A DNA stretch of 31,220 bases from an uncultured Clostridia bacterium (GTDB taxonomy: Bacteria; Bacillota; Clostridia; TANB77; CAG-508). The notes under the pieces are model-generated. The model saw nothing but the letters and a program-made list of their open reading frames with translations. It was not told the DNA's origin and ran no database searches. Every line of letters begins with the position of its first letter. The stretch's first letter is position 1. The translations under genes and the position numbers were made by a program. The stretch covers positions 1 through 31,220 of the forward strand of contig CAKOYQ010000016.1 of assembly GCA_934130935.1 (NCBI GenBank), in the 5' to 3' direction. This document shows positions 1-9,100 of this stretch, piece by piece.

Positions 1-1
1 T

Positions 2-77
2 TAACTTCATGTCGTTACATTTTTATTACAAATTTTACACCTACGGATTTATGGTTTCTAAACTAACGAAATTATTC
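2..77 (+). repeat. Left copy of 76-bp terminal inverted repeat
   Basis: Bases 2-77 are identical, base for base, to the reverse complement of 31145-31220. Identity stops sharply on the inner side: base 78 is A, while the matching position at the other end gives T. No gene lies inside it. It could be the end of a longer dispersed element at which the assembly broke, or a recombination site flanking an invertible segment. The match itself is certain; its meaning is inference. Confidence 0.9.
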
Positions 78-92
78 AAAAAAATTTTAAAC

Positions 93-121
93 TTGAAAAT
101 CAATATAAATTATGATATTAT
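93..121 (+). promoter_or_regulatory. Predicted sigma-A promoter of recD2
   Basis: TTGAAA (93-98) and TATTAT (116-121) are separated by 17 bp. The promoter lies about 55 bp upstream of the recD2 start and just inside the terminal repeat. The region is AT-rich, so chance matches are possible. Confidence 0.45.
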
Positions 122-177
122 GGACTACAGTAAAATACAGTATTTAATATAGAAATTCAATAGAAAAGAGGACAAGA

Positions 178-2409
178 GTGGAAGAAATTGAAGGAGTATT
201 AACAGAAGTAATATATCAAAATGAAGTAAATAGTTATTTAGTAGGAATACTTGAAACAGAAGAAGAACAAATAACAGTAGTAGGATATTTACCATTTATA
301 AGAAAAGGAGACTCATTAAAAGTAGTAGGTAAATTTGTTGAGCATAAAGAATATGGAGAGCAGTTTAAAATAGAAACCTTTGAAAAATTGATGCCCAAAA
401 CATTAGGTGCACTTGAAACATATTTGGCAAATGGAGACATAAAAGGGGTAGGACCAGCAACAGCATCAAAAATAGTAAACAAATTTGGAGAGGAAACTAT
501 ACATGTATTAAAATATGAACCACAAAAATTAGCACAAATAAAAGGAATAACTAAGGACAAAGCAACAGAAATATCAGAAAGTTTTATAGAAAATTGGGAA
601 GTATGGCAAATAGTTGGATTTCTTGAAAGATTTGGAATAGGAGCTGAAAGTGCCAAAAAAGTATATGATTTATTAGGAATTGATGCGATATCAGAGATAG
701 AAGCAAATCCATATATATTAATAGATATATCACGAGGTGTAGATTTTAAGCAAATAGACCAAATGGCAATTAAACTTGGAGTGGAAAAAGAGAATCAAAA
801 GAGAGTAAAAAGTGGAATTAAATATGCATTAATTAAAATAACATACAATGGTCATTGTTGTACATTAAAAGAAAACTTAATAGAATATGTAAAAACGCTA
901 TTAAATGTAAATGAAGCTGTAATAGAGGATGGAATAATCAACTTAAAAGTAAATAATGAAATTATAATAGAAGAAAGAGATGAAGAAGAATGGGTATATT
1001 TATATTCATTTTATAATGCAGAAAATCAAATAGCGGAAAGAATAACAAAATTAGATAAAGCAAGAAATGTAAAAAAAGTATCAAATATAGAAAAAGAATT
1101 AAAACTTATTGAAGAAAGAACAGATATATTATTATCAGAAAAGCAAAAAGAAGCTATAAGAGCAATAAATGATAATAATGTAACAATTATAACAGGTGGA
1201 CCAGGAACAGGAAAAACAACGATAATTAAAAGCATAATAGAAATATATAAGCAAAAAAAATATAAAATTGTTTTATGTGCTCCAACAGGAAGAGCAGCAA
1301 AAAGAATGTCAGAGACAACAGGAGAGGAGGCAAGCACATTACACAGATTGTTAGAAATAGGAAAAGTAGATGAAGAATCATTATTCAAAAAAAATAGTGA
1401 GTATAAAGGAGCACCAATAGATGGAGACATAATAATTGTTGATGAAGTTTCAATGGTGGATATGTTTATCATGAGTTATTTGCTTGATTGCATATATCAA
1501 GGAACAAAATTGATATTAGTAGGAGACAGTGATCAGTTACCATCAGTAGGACCTGGAAGTGTTTTGAAAGACTTAATTGCATCAGAAAAAATAGTAACAG
1601 TACATCTTGATAAAATATTTAGACAGGCTGCTAAAAGCAAAATAATTGTAAATGCACATAGAGTAAACAATGGAAAGAGATTTATAAATAAAGAAGATCC
1701 GGAATTAGAAGAAGATGCAAATCAAGATTTCTTTTTCATAAGAGAAACCAATCAAGAAAAAATTTTAAAAGAAGTATTGTCATTATGTAATGGACGTTTA
1801 AAGAATTTTGGAGAATATGACTTTTTTGAAAATATACAAGTTTTAACACCAACTAAAAAAGGTTTGCTTGGAACAAAAGAATTAAATAAAGCATTACAAG
1901 AGGCATTAAATCCACACAGAGATGGTGAAGCAGAAAAAAATAGTATGGGAGCAACTTTTAGGATAGGAGATAGAGTAATGCAAATAAAAAACAATTATGA
2001 TATGTATTGGGAAAAACTGTGTGATAGTGGCGTTGAGACGGGAAATGGCATATTTAATGGAGAAACAGGCATAATAACTAATATAAATGAAAAAGGAAAG
2101 AATTTGAGTGTAAAGTTTGATGATGAGAAAGTATGTAAATACGAATTTAATGATTTAGAGCAAATAGAGCATAGTTATTGTATGACTATTCATAAAGCAC
2201 AAGGAAGTGAATTTGATGTTGTTATTATGATTGTTCCACAAGCTGCACCAATGCTTCTCACACGAAATTTATTGTATACAGGTTTAACTCGTGCTAAAAA
2301 ATTATTGATTATTATTGGAAATGATAGAGTTGTTGATTATATGATTAAAAATGTTGATAGTAAAAAAAGAAATACAGGACTTGAGTTTAAATTGAAGAAT
2401 AATATATAA
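178..2409 (+). CDS. recD2: RecD2-type ATP-dependent 5'-3' DNA helicase
   Basis: A superfamily 1B DNA helicase of the RecD2/YrrC type, a stand-alone RecD found in bacteria without RecBCD partners and linked to repair and replication-fork processing. The 743 aa match the usual family length. An N-terminal OB-like and helix-hairpin-helix region (about residues 1-200) precedes the motor. Walker A, GGPGTGKTT, is at about 340-348. Walker B, with IIIVDEVSMVD, is at about 417-428. The C-terminal UvrD-like motif TGLTRAKK is at about 701-708. The start is GTG at 178, preceded by AGAGGAC. A small coiled-coil gene follows after 22 bp, so the two are probably co-transcribed. Codon use is the normal AT-rich pattern. 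The family is secure. Confidence 0.95.
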   Translation: MEEIEGVLTEVIYQNEVNSYLVGILETEEEQITVVGYLPFIRKGDSLKVVGKFVEHKEYGEQFKIETFEKLMPKTLGALETYLANGDIKGVGPATASKIVNKFGEETIHVLKYEPQKLAQIKGITKDKATEISESFIENWEVWQIVGFLERFGIGAESAKKVYDLLGIDAISEIEANPYILIDISRGVDFKQIDQMAIKLGVEKENQKRVKSGIKYALIKITYNGHCCTLKENLIEYVKTLLNVNEAVIEDGIINLKVNNEIIIEERDEEEWVYLYSFYNAENQIAERITKLDKARNVKKVSNIEKELKLIEERTDILLSEKQKEAIRAINDNNVTIITGGPGTGKTTIIKSIIEIYKQKKYKIVLCAPTGRAAKRMSETTGEEASTLHRLLEIGKVDEESLFKKNSEYKGAPIDGDIIIVDEVSMVDMFIMSYLLDCIYQGTKLILVGDSDQLPSVGPGSVLKDLIASEKIVTVHLDKIFRQAAKSKIIVNAHRVNNGKRFINKEDPELEEDANQDFFFIRETNQEKILKEVLSLCNGRLKNFGEYDFFENIQVLTPTKKGLLGTKELNKALQEALNPHRDGEAEKNSMGATFRIGDRVMQIKNNYDMYWEKLCDSGVETGNGIFNGETGIITNINEKGKNLSVKFDDEKVCKYEFNDLEQIEHSYCMTIHKAQGSEFDVVIMIVPQAAPMLLTRNLLYTGLTRAKKLLIIIGNDRVVDYMIKNVDSKKRNTGLEFKLKNNI

Positions 2410-2431
2410 CTAATGAAAAGGGGAAATAGTA

Positions 2432-2785
2432 TTGAAGAATAATAAATTAATAAAATATAAAGAAAATATATTTACTAAGATATCGAACTTTTTTAGAAAA
2501 ATTTTTTTAAAAGAAAAAGATTATGTTAATGAAAATCGTAAGAAAGAATTAGCTTTTAATCATTATAAAGAAGCTTTTATTGACAATATAAGAGTAGAAG
2601 AAAATCAAGAAGAAAAGCGATTAAAAAAGTTGCAGTTACAATATGATAATGGAGACATAAAGGAAGATGATATATTAGAAGAGGATATAGATAAATTAAT
2701 AGTAATGTATGAGAAAGAAATAAAAGAATTAAATGCGGATACGGAAAGACGTAGGATTCATATTTCTCAAATATTGAAAAATTAA
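2432..2785 (+). CDS. Hypothetical basic/acidic coiled-coil protein
   Basis: A 117-aa protein I do not recognise. The start is TTG at 2432, with AAAGGGG at 2417-2423 as ribosome binding site. The N-terminus (about 1-35) is very lysine-rich, with an amphipathic Phe-rich stretch (NIFTKISNFFRKIF). The rest is highly charged, helical and rich in Glu/Lys, likely coiled coil from about 55 to 117. There are no cysteines and no clear membrane span. It follows recD2 with a 22-bp gap and no terminator, so the two probably share a transcript. Its role is unknown. Confidence 0.7.
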   Translation: MKNNKLIKYKENIFTKISNFFRKIFLKEKDYVNENRKKELAFNHYKEAFIDNIRVEENQEEKRLKKLQLQYDNGDIKEDDILEEDIDKLIVMYEKEIKELNADTERRRIHISQILKN

Positions 2786-2836
2786 AATATGGCTAATGGA
2801 GAGATATGTATGATTATACAAATGCTGCATATGTGT

Positions 2837-2865
2837 TTGACATTTTTATGTAAATGTGTTATAAT
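2837..2865 (+). promoter_or_regulatory. Perfect consensus sigma-A promoter of the high-GC cassette
   Basis: TTGACA (2837-2842), 17-bp spacer, TATAAT (2860-2865): an exact match to the vegetative consensus in both boxes and in spacing. It drives the 87-aa membrane protein gene at 2949, leaving a leader of about 75 nt. Confidence 0.85.
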
Positions 2866-2923
2866 TATTGATGATGTAACATTTGTAACTCCGTTTGCAT
2901 CACTAGAGAACCAACTAAGACAT

Positions 2924-2936
2924 GGGCAAATTGCCC
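2924..2936. repeat. 13-bp palindrome directly upstream of a ribosome binding site
   Basis: GGGCAA-A-TTGCCC is a perfect inverted repeat ending about where the strong AAGGAGG of the next gene begins. In RNA it would form a six-pair stem with a one-base loop, too tight to close fully, so a DNA operator is as likely as an RNA hairpin. Its half site GGGCAAATT also forms the outer edge of element E1 at 11565. Confidence 0.5.
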
Positions 2937-2948
2937 AAGGAGGAAAAA

Positions 2949-3212
2949 ATGAACATTAAGAAAGTTATTGCATTTATCATGGTTCAGCTCATGGATATCT
3001 CCCTGTGGGGACTTATCCAGCATCCGGAAGTATGTCCTCGGATTGTAGACAACCAGGTGGTGATTGCCAATATTGGCATTCGCTATGGATTGTATTCTAT
3101 TATTGTGGTTGTCTGGATTTGGTCAGCCATGGTGCTGACTAAGGGCAAGAGGAGAAGGACGACAGAAGATGAAACCGAAGACACATTGAAGGAGGAAGAT
3201 AAGCTGCTGTGA
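2949..3212 (+). CDS. Small two-span membrane protein with foreign base composition
   Basis: An 87-aa protein I do not recognise. The ATG at 2949 is chosen because a near-perfect AAGGAGG ends six bases before it; an in-frame ATG at 2922 lacks such a site. Two hydrophobic stretches (about residues 4-23 and 43-64) suggest two membrane spans. A basic patch (KGKRRR, about 65-70) and a long Glu/Asp/Lys tail follow. Codon use is unlike every neighbour: CTG, CTC, CGG, CGC, ATC, TCC and CAG are frequent, and G+C is about 45% against about 30% around it. The gene has its own consensus promoter and terminator, so it looks like a self-contained acquired cassette. A chimeric assembly is the main alternative. 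Confidence 0.75.
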   Translation: MNIKKVIAFIMVQLMDISLWGLIQHPEVCPRIVDNQVVIANIGIRYGLYSIIVVVWIWSAMVLTKGKRRRTTEDETEDTLKEEDKLL

Positions 3213-3216
3213 AACG

Positions 3217-3246
3217 AAAAGGGATCTCTATTAGAGGTCCTTTTTC
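3217..3246 (+). terminator. Rho-independent terminator of the membrane-protein cassette
   Basis: AAAAGGGATCTCT, a 3-nt loop, then AGAGGTCCTTTTT form a stem with one bulged G, one G-U pair and a T run, five bases after the stop codon. Confidence 0.8.
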
Positions 3247-3307
3247 TATTACATAAAAGCAAATAAAGTCAAAATTGTAGTGTATAAATAACCATTTTTT
3301 GCAAACA

Positions 3308-3324
3308 ATATGTATAAAACATAT
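3308..3324. repeat. Short inverted repeat upstream of the glucan synthase gene
   Basis: ATATGT-ATAAA-ACATAT is a perfect 6-bp inverted repeat with a 5-bp centre, flanked on both sides by TTTTGCAA. It lies about 20 bp upstream of the TTG start at 3345 and could be an operator or part of the promoter region. No convincing -35/-10 pair is visible between 3247 and 3345. Confidence 0.35.
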
Positions 3325-3344
3325 TTTGCAAGGAGTGGATTTTT

Positions 3345-6155
3345 TTGAAAAAATATCAGAAATTAGAAATAGAAGGAGCCATATTAGATGAAGAGCAACT
3401 AAAAGCACATATGGAAAAAATAGCGATACAACACACTTTAAAAGCAAAATCAAATAAGAACACATATCCAGTGCCACAAATGCTAGAAAATTATACAACA
3501 ATAAAAAATGTTTACAACCTATTAAATGAACATATAAAATTAGGAATAAATATACATCCAGCAGGAGAATGGATTTTAGATAACTTTTATATAATAGAAG
3601 AAACAGTTAGGCAAATAGAAAAAGAAATGACATTAAAAAAATATACAAATTTTATAGGAATCCAAAATGGAAAATATATGGGTTTTGCGAGAATATATGT
3701 ATTAGCAGCTGAAATAGTAGCATATACAGATAACAAAATAGATGGAGAAAATTTAAAAAAATATTTACAAGCATATCAAACTAAAAAAACGTTAAATATG
3801 GAAGAGATATGGAATATAGGCATATTTTTACAAATATCAATAATACAAAATATTGCCGAGATATGTGAAAAGATATATAGTAGTCAAATTCAAAAATACA
3901 GAGTAAAAAATATAATTGAAAGATTAGTAGAGAAAAAAGAAAAGAATGAATTAAAATATAATCAAATAACAGGAACTAAATTAAGAGATACAGAATTTAA
4001 AGGTATGAAATATCCATTTATAGAATATATGTCATATTCATTAAAAAAATATGGAAAAAGAGCATATGGATATTTAAATGTATTAGAAGAAGAGGTTGAA
4101 AAATTAGGAATAACAGTTTCAGAAGCTATACAAAAAGAGCATTTTGCGACAGCAATAAGAAAAATTTCAATGGCAAATTGTATAACAAGCATAAAAAAAA
4201 TCCAAAGAATAAATTTTTTGGATATATTTGAAAAAATTAATGGTGTAGAAGGAATACTTAATAGTGATCCAGCGGGAATCTATGAAAAGATGGAGCATAA
4301 GACAAAAGAATATTATAGAAATACAATAAAAGAAATAGCCAAAAAGACAAATATGTCTGAAATATATATAGCCAAAAAGACTATAGAACTTTGTAATCAA
4401 GGTATAGATGGAAATAAAGATAGACATATAGGATATTATTTAATAGGAGAAGGAAAAAAAGATTTATACAATAAATTAGAATATAAAGAAAAAATAATAA
4501 GTGAACAAACAAAAGCTAAGATTTATATTTTATCAATTTTCATATTTACAATAATCTTATCTCTAGTTATAGGAAAAGCAGTAACCAATAGTATATTAAA
4601 ATTTATAATTACAACTATACTATTAATTATTCCAATATCAGAATTTGTAAATCAGACAATTCAATATATATTAGGAAAAATTATTAAACCTAAACTTATA
4701 CCTAAAATGGATTTTTATGATGGTATAGAAGCGGAAAATGCAACATTTGTGGTAATTCCTACAATAATAAAAACAAGAGAAAAAGTGCAAGAATTATTCA
4801 GAAAGATGGAAACATTTTATTTAGCTAATAAGAGTGATAATTTGTATTTTGCGGTTTTGGGAGATTGTTCAGAAGGAAATAAGCAAGAAGAGGAATTTGA
4901 TAAAGAAGTAATTGATGAGGGAATAAAACAAGTAGAAAAACTAAACGAAAAGTATGGTAAACAGGGATTTCCAATTTTTCATTTCATTTATAGAGAAAGA
5001 CAATATAATAACAGTGAAGAAAAATTTTTAGGTTGGGAAAGAAAAAGAGGACTACTAACACAGTTCAATGAATATATACTAAAACATGAAAAAAACAAAT
5101 TTAAAATAAACACAATAAATCAAGATGAGTTGCCAAAGATAAAATATGTTATTACATTAGATTCAGATACTGATTTAGTTCTAAATACAGCATTTGAACT
5201 TATTGGAGCAATGGCACATATATTGAATAGACCTGAAGTAAAAAATGGGATTGTTGTAAAAGGACATGCACTTATGCAGCCTAGAATAGGAATAAATTTA
5301 GACATAAGCAATAAAAATATTTTTACAAAAATATTTGCAGGTGCAGGAGGAATAGACAATTATACAAATGCAATTTCAGATGTCTATCAAGATAATTTTG
5401 GAGAAGGAATTTTCACAGGAAAAGGAATATATGATGTTGAAGTATTTTCAGAAGTTCTGAAAAAAGAAATTCCTGAAAATACAGTTTTAAGTCATGATTT
5501 ACTAGAGGGAAGTTATTTAAGATGTGGGCTTGTTACAGATGTAATGTTAATGGATGGATATCCAACAAAATATGCAAGTTTTATGAATAGACTAGCAAGA
5601 TGGACAAGAGGAGACTGGCAAATTTATAGATGGTTAAAAAGTAAACTAAATTCTCTTTCTAAATTTAAGATTTTTGACAATCTAAGAAGAAGCTTATTTG
5701 AAATTTCGATAATTGTATTATTAATATGGTCAGTTTGTATAAAAACAAATTGGGGAATATGTTTAGCTATTGCAATTTCTATATATCCATTTTTATTAGA
5801 TGTGTTTAGTCTTATAACTTCGAAAAAAGAGGGAGAAAAAAAGCAAAAAATGTTTACACCACATATTACAGGTGTAAAGGGAGCAATATATATAGCAATT
5901 CTTACATTAGGGTGTTTACCATACAAAGCATATGTAGAGTTAATATCAATTTGCAAGACAATATATAGACTAATGTTTTCACATAAGCATTTGCTTGAAT
6001 GGATGACATCAGAAGAGGCAGAGAAACAATCAAAGACTACAGTTAGTAATTACTATAAAATGATGTCAGTAAATGTTATACTAGGGAGTATATCAATAGT
6101 GCTTGCAGTTGCTATTTTGATGTGTTTGAATTTACGGAGTGTACACTGTTTATAA
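3345..6155 (+). CDS. ndvB: Cyclic beta-1,2-glucan synthase, N-terminal GT84 half (frameshifted)
   Basis: The N-terminal glycosyltransferase half (936 aa) of an NdvB/ChvB-type cyclic beta-1,2-glucan synthase, an inner-membrane enzyme that polymerises glucose from UDP-glucose. The start is TTG at 3345 with GCAAGGAG upstream. Membrane spans occur at about 391-450, 783-825 and 865-930. The GT84 catalytic core lies between them: DSDTD near 606 (metal/nucleotide binding), LSHDLLEGSYLR, and RWTRGDWQIYRW near 752-763, a QxxRW-like motif. The frame ends abruptly at 6155, and the missing C-terminal domains resume at once in the +1 frame (next gene). Together the two ORFs give about 2,740 aa, close to the family's usual 2,800. 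This is one gene broken by a frameshift, a real mutation or a sequencing error. Confidence 0.88.
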   Translation: MKKYQKLEIEGAILDEEQLKAHMEKIAIQHTLKAKSNKNTYPVPQMLENYTTIKNVYNLLNEHIKLGINIHPAGEWILDNFYIIEETVRQIEKEMTLKKYTNFIGIQNGKYMGFARIYVLAAEIVAYTDNKIDGENLKKYLQAYQTKKTLNMEEIWNIGIFLQISIIQNIAEICEKIYSSQIQKYRVKNIIERLVEKKEKNELKYNQITGTKLRDTEFKGMKYPFIEYMSYSLKKYGKRAYGYLNVLEEEVEKLGITVSEAIQKEHFATAIRKISMANCITSIKKIQRINFLDIFEKINGVEGILNSDPAGIYEKMEHKTKEYYRNTIKEIAKKTNMSEIYIAKKTIELCNQGIDGNKDRHIGYYLIGEGKKDLYNKLEYKEKIISEQTKAKIYILSIFIFTIILSLVIGKAVTNSILKFIITTILLIIPISEFVNQTIQYILGKIIKPKLIPKMDFYDGIEAENATFVVIPTIIKTREKVQELFRKMETFYLANKSDNLYFAVLGDCSEGNKQEEEFDKEVIDEGIKQVEKLNEKYGKQGFPIFHFIYRERQYNNSEEKFLGWERKRGLLTQFNEYILKHEKNKFKINTINQDELPKIKYVITLDSDTDLVLNTAFELIGAMAHILNRPEVKNGIVVKGHALMQPRIGINLDISNKNIFTKIFAGAGGIDNYTNAISDVYQDNFGEGIFTGKGIYDVEVFSEVLKKEIPENTVLSHDLLEGSYLRCGLVTDVMLMDGYPTKYASFMNRLARWTRGDWQIYRWLKSKLNSLSKFKIFDNLRRSLFEISIIVLLIWSVCIKTNWGICLAIAISIYPFLLDVFSLITSKKEGEKKQKMFTPHITGVKGAIYIAILTLGCLPYKAYVELISICKTIYRLMFSHKHLLEWMTSEEAEKQSKTTVSNYYKMMSVNVILGSISIVLAVAILMCLNLRSVHCL

Positions 6156-9100
6156 TTTGGCATGGGTATATTTATTAACAATTATTGGTATTTTGTGGAT
6201 AATTACACCATATATAATGTATAAAATTAGTTTAATTACAGTAGACAGTGAAAAAATAGAAAACTTAAATAAAGGAGATAGAAAATACTTAATAGATGTT
6301 GCTCAAAGAACATGGCAATTTTTTAGGGATTATCTAACAACAGAAAATAACTATTTGATACCAGATAATTATCAAGAAGATAGAAAAGAAACTATAGTTC
6401 CAAGAACATCTTCAACAAATATTGGACTTTCAATGTTAGCTGTAATTGCAAGTTATGACTTGGGGTTTGAAGATTTAGAACCAACTATAGATAGGCTAGT
6501 AAATATTATAGATACGGTTTTTGAACTTCCAAAATGGAATGGGCATTTATATAATTGGTATAATATAAAAACTAAGCAACCATTGATTCCAAGGTATGTG
6601 TCAACAGTTGATAGTGGAAATTTAGTAGGTTATATGTACACAACTAGAGCATTTTTAGAAGAAATAAAAGAAAGGGCAAAAATGGAACCGACCCCAAATT
6701 ACCCTTGGGCAAAAACGGAACCGACCCTAAATGTCCCAATTTATAAATTGACGCAAATGATAGAAGAAACAGATTTTAGAGTATTATATAGTGAAGAGCA
6801 ACGTTTATTTTCGATAGGATTTAATATAGAAGAAAATAAATTAACAGATTCATATTATGATTTATTAGCTTCTGAAGCGAGACAAGCAAGTTTAGTTGCT
6901 ATTGCCAAAAAAGATGTACCTCAAAAACATTGGAATAATTTAAATAGGACATTAACAGTCCTAAAAAAATATAAAGGACTAATATCATGGTCTGGAACGA
7001 CTTTTGAATATTTGATGCCAAATATAAATATTCCTAGGTACAAAGGTAGTTTGCTTGATGAATCTTGTAAATTCTTAATAATGAATCAAATAGAATACAG
7101 TCAAAGTTTAGGATTGCCATGGGGGATATCAGAAGCGGCATTTAATTTAAAAGATTTACATTCTAATTATCAATATAAAGCATTTGGAATTCCATGGTTA
7201 GGACTTAAGAGAGGATTAGCTGATGAAATGGTTGTCTCAACATATGGAAGTGTTTTGGCAATAACTGATAAGCCACTAGAGGTGGTAAAAAACTTAAAAA
7301 TATTGAAAGAACAAGGAATGTATAATAAATATGGTTTTTATGAATCTATAGACTATACACCAGAAAGATTGTCAAAAGGGAAAAAATATGAGCCTGTAAA
7401 AACGTATATGGCACATCATCAAGCATTAATCTTATTATCAATAAATAATTTGTTTAACAATAAAATTTTTCAAAAGAGATTTATGAAAAATCCTGAAATT
7501 GAAGCAGTTAGTATTTTATTGCAAGAGAGAATGCCAGAAACATTTATAATAACAAACGAAAATAAAGAAAAGCCAGAAAAAATTAAGTATCAAGATTATG
7601 AGAATTACACAGTAAGAGAATATAATAAAATAGATGAAAGAATAATTAGAGGAAATGTAATTGGAAATGAAAAATATACTATTGCAATGAATCAAAAAGG
7701 AGTTGGAGTAAGCAAGTTTGAAGAAAATTATATAAATAGGTTCAAAAGAACAGATGATTATAATCAAGGAATATTTTTCTATATAAAGGATATCCAGACA
7801 GATGAAATCTGGTCAGCAACAGGTGAAGATAATTGTGATAAGTTCACAATTCAATTTATGCCAGATAAAAATCAATTTGAAAAAACAAAAGGGCAAATAA
7901 AGACTAAATTTAAAATTACAGTAGATGCAAATGAACCTGTTGAAATTAGACGATTAGAAATTAAAAATGACACACAAGAAGAAAAAATCTTTGAAATAAC
8001 ATCATGTTTTGAGCCAGTATTGTCAAAAAAAGGACAAGATTATGCACATCAAGCATTTAACAATCTATTTTTAGTATATGGATATGATGAAGAAAATGAT
8101 TATCTAACAGTAAAACGAAGAGCTAGAGAATACAATGAAAAAGAATTGCATTTAATTGCTAAGATGCAGACAAATTGTGAGAAAATTGGAGAAACAGAGT
8201 TTGAAATAGATAAGGCAAAATTTGCAGGAAGAAATAATTTGGGCATACCAAAGTCTGTGCAAAATTCTACGCCATTATCTAAAAAAATAGGATTAACTAC
8301 AGAATCAATTATAGCACTGAAAAATACAATAAAGATAAAACCAGGACAAAATGTGTATGTGGATTTAATATTATCTGTAGAATATGATAAACAAATAGCA
8401 GTTCAAAATATGGAAAAATATAAAGTAATAGAAAATGTGTCAAGAGAATTTGAAATAGTAAAGGCAAAAACAGAAGCAGAATCGAGATATCTTGAAATTA
8501 AAGGGAAAGATATTGATATTTATCAAACTATTTTATCATATATATTATTTGATAATCCGTTAAAAAATAATTCAAAATTAGCATATAAAACTTATGAACA
8601 GAAAGATTTATGGAAATACGGAATTTCTGGGGATTTGCCAATAATAACAGTTACAATAAAATATATAAATGATATTTATGTTATTAAACAAATTATAAAA
8701 GCATATGATTTTTTTAGAACCAAAAATATCAAAATTGAATTAGTTATTATAGATGAGGAAAATTATAGCTATGAGAATTATATAAGAGATGAAATTGAAG
8801 GTGTTATTTTAAATAGTCATTTAGCATATATGAAAAATATTTATGGAGGAATATTTGTACTTTCTAAAAGTGAAATGGATATAAGAGATGTAAATTTAAT
8901 AAAATTTATTTCTGCTTTGGTTATAGATAGCCATTTAGGAAATTTACAAAATATAATTAAAGATATGGAAGATGAGGTTCTTGATAATTATAGAATTGTT
9001 GAAAAATCTGAAAGAATTTCTGTCGAAGAAGATTTAAGCAAAGATATAGACATAATTAATAGCTTCCAAAATATTAAATATTACAATGAATATGGAGCTT

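Noticed and set aside
6120..6160. Programmed ribosomal frameshift in the glucan synthase gene
   Set aside because: No slippery heptamer, upstream Shine-Dalgarno stimulator or clear downstream pseudoknot is visible; mutation or sequencing error is simpler.
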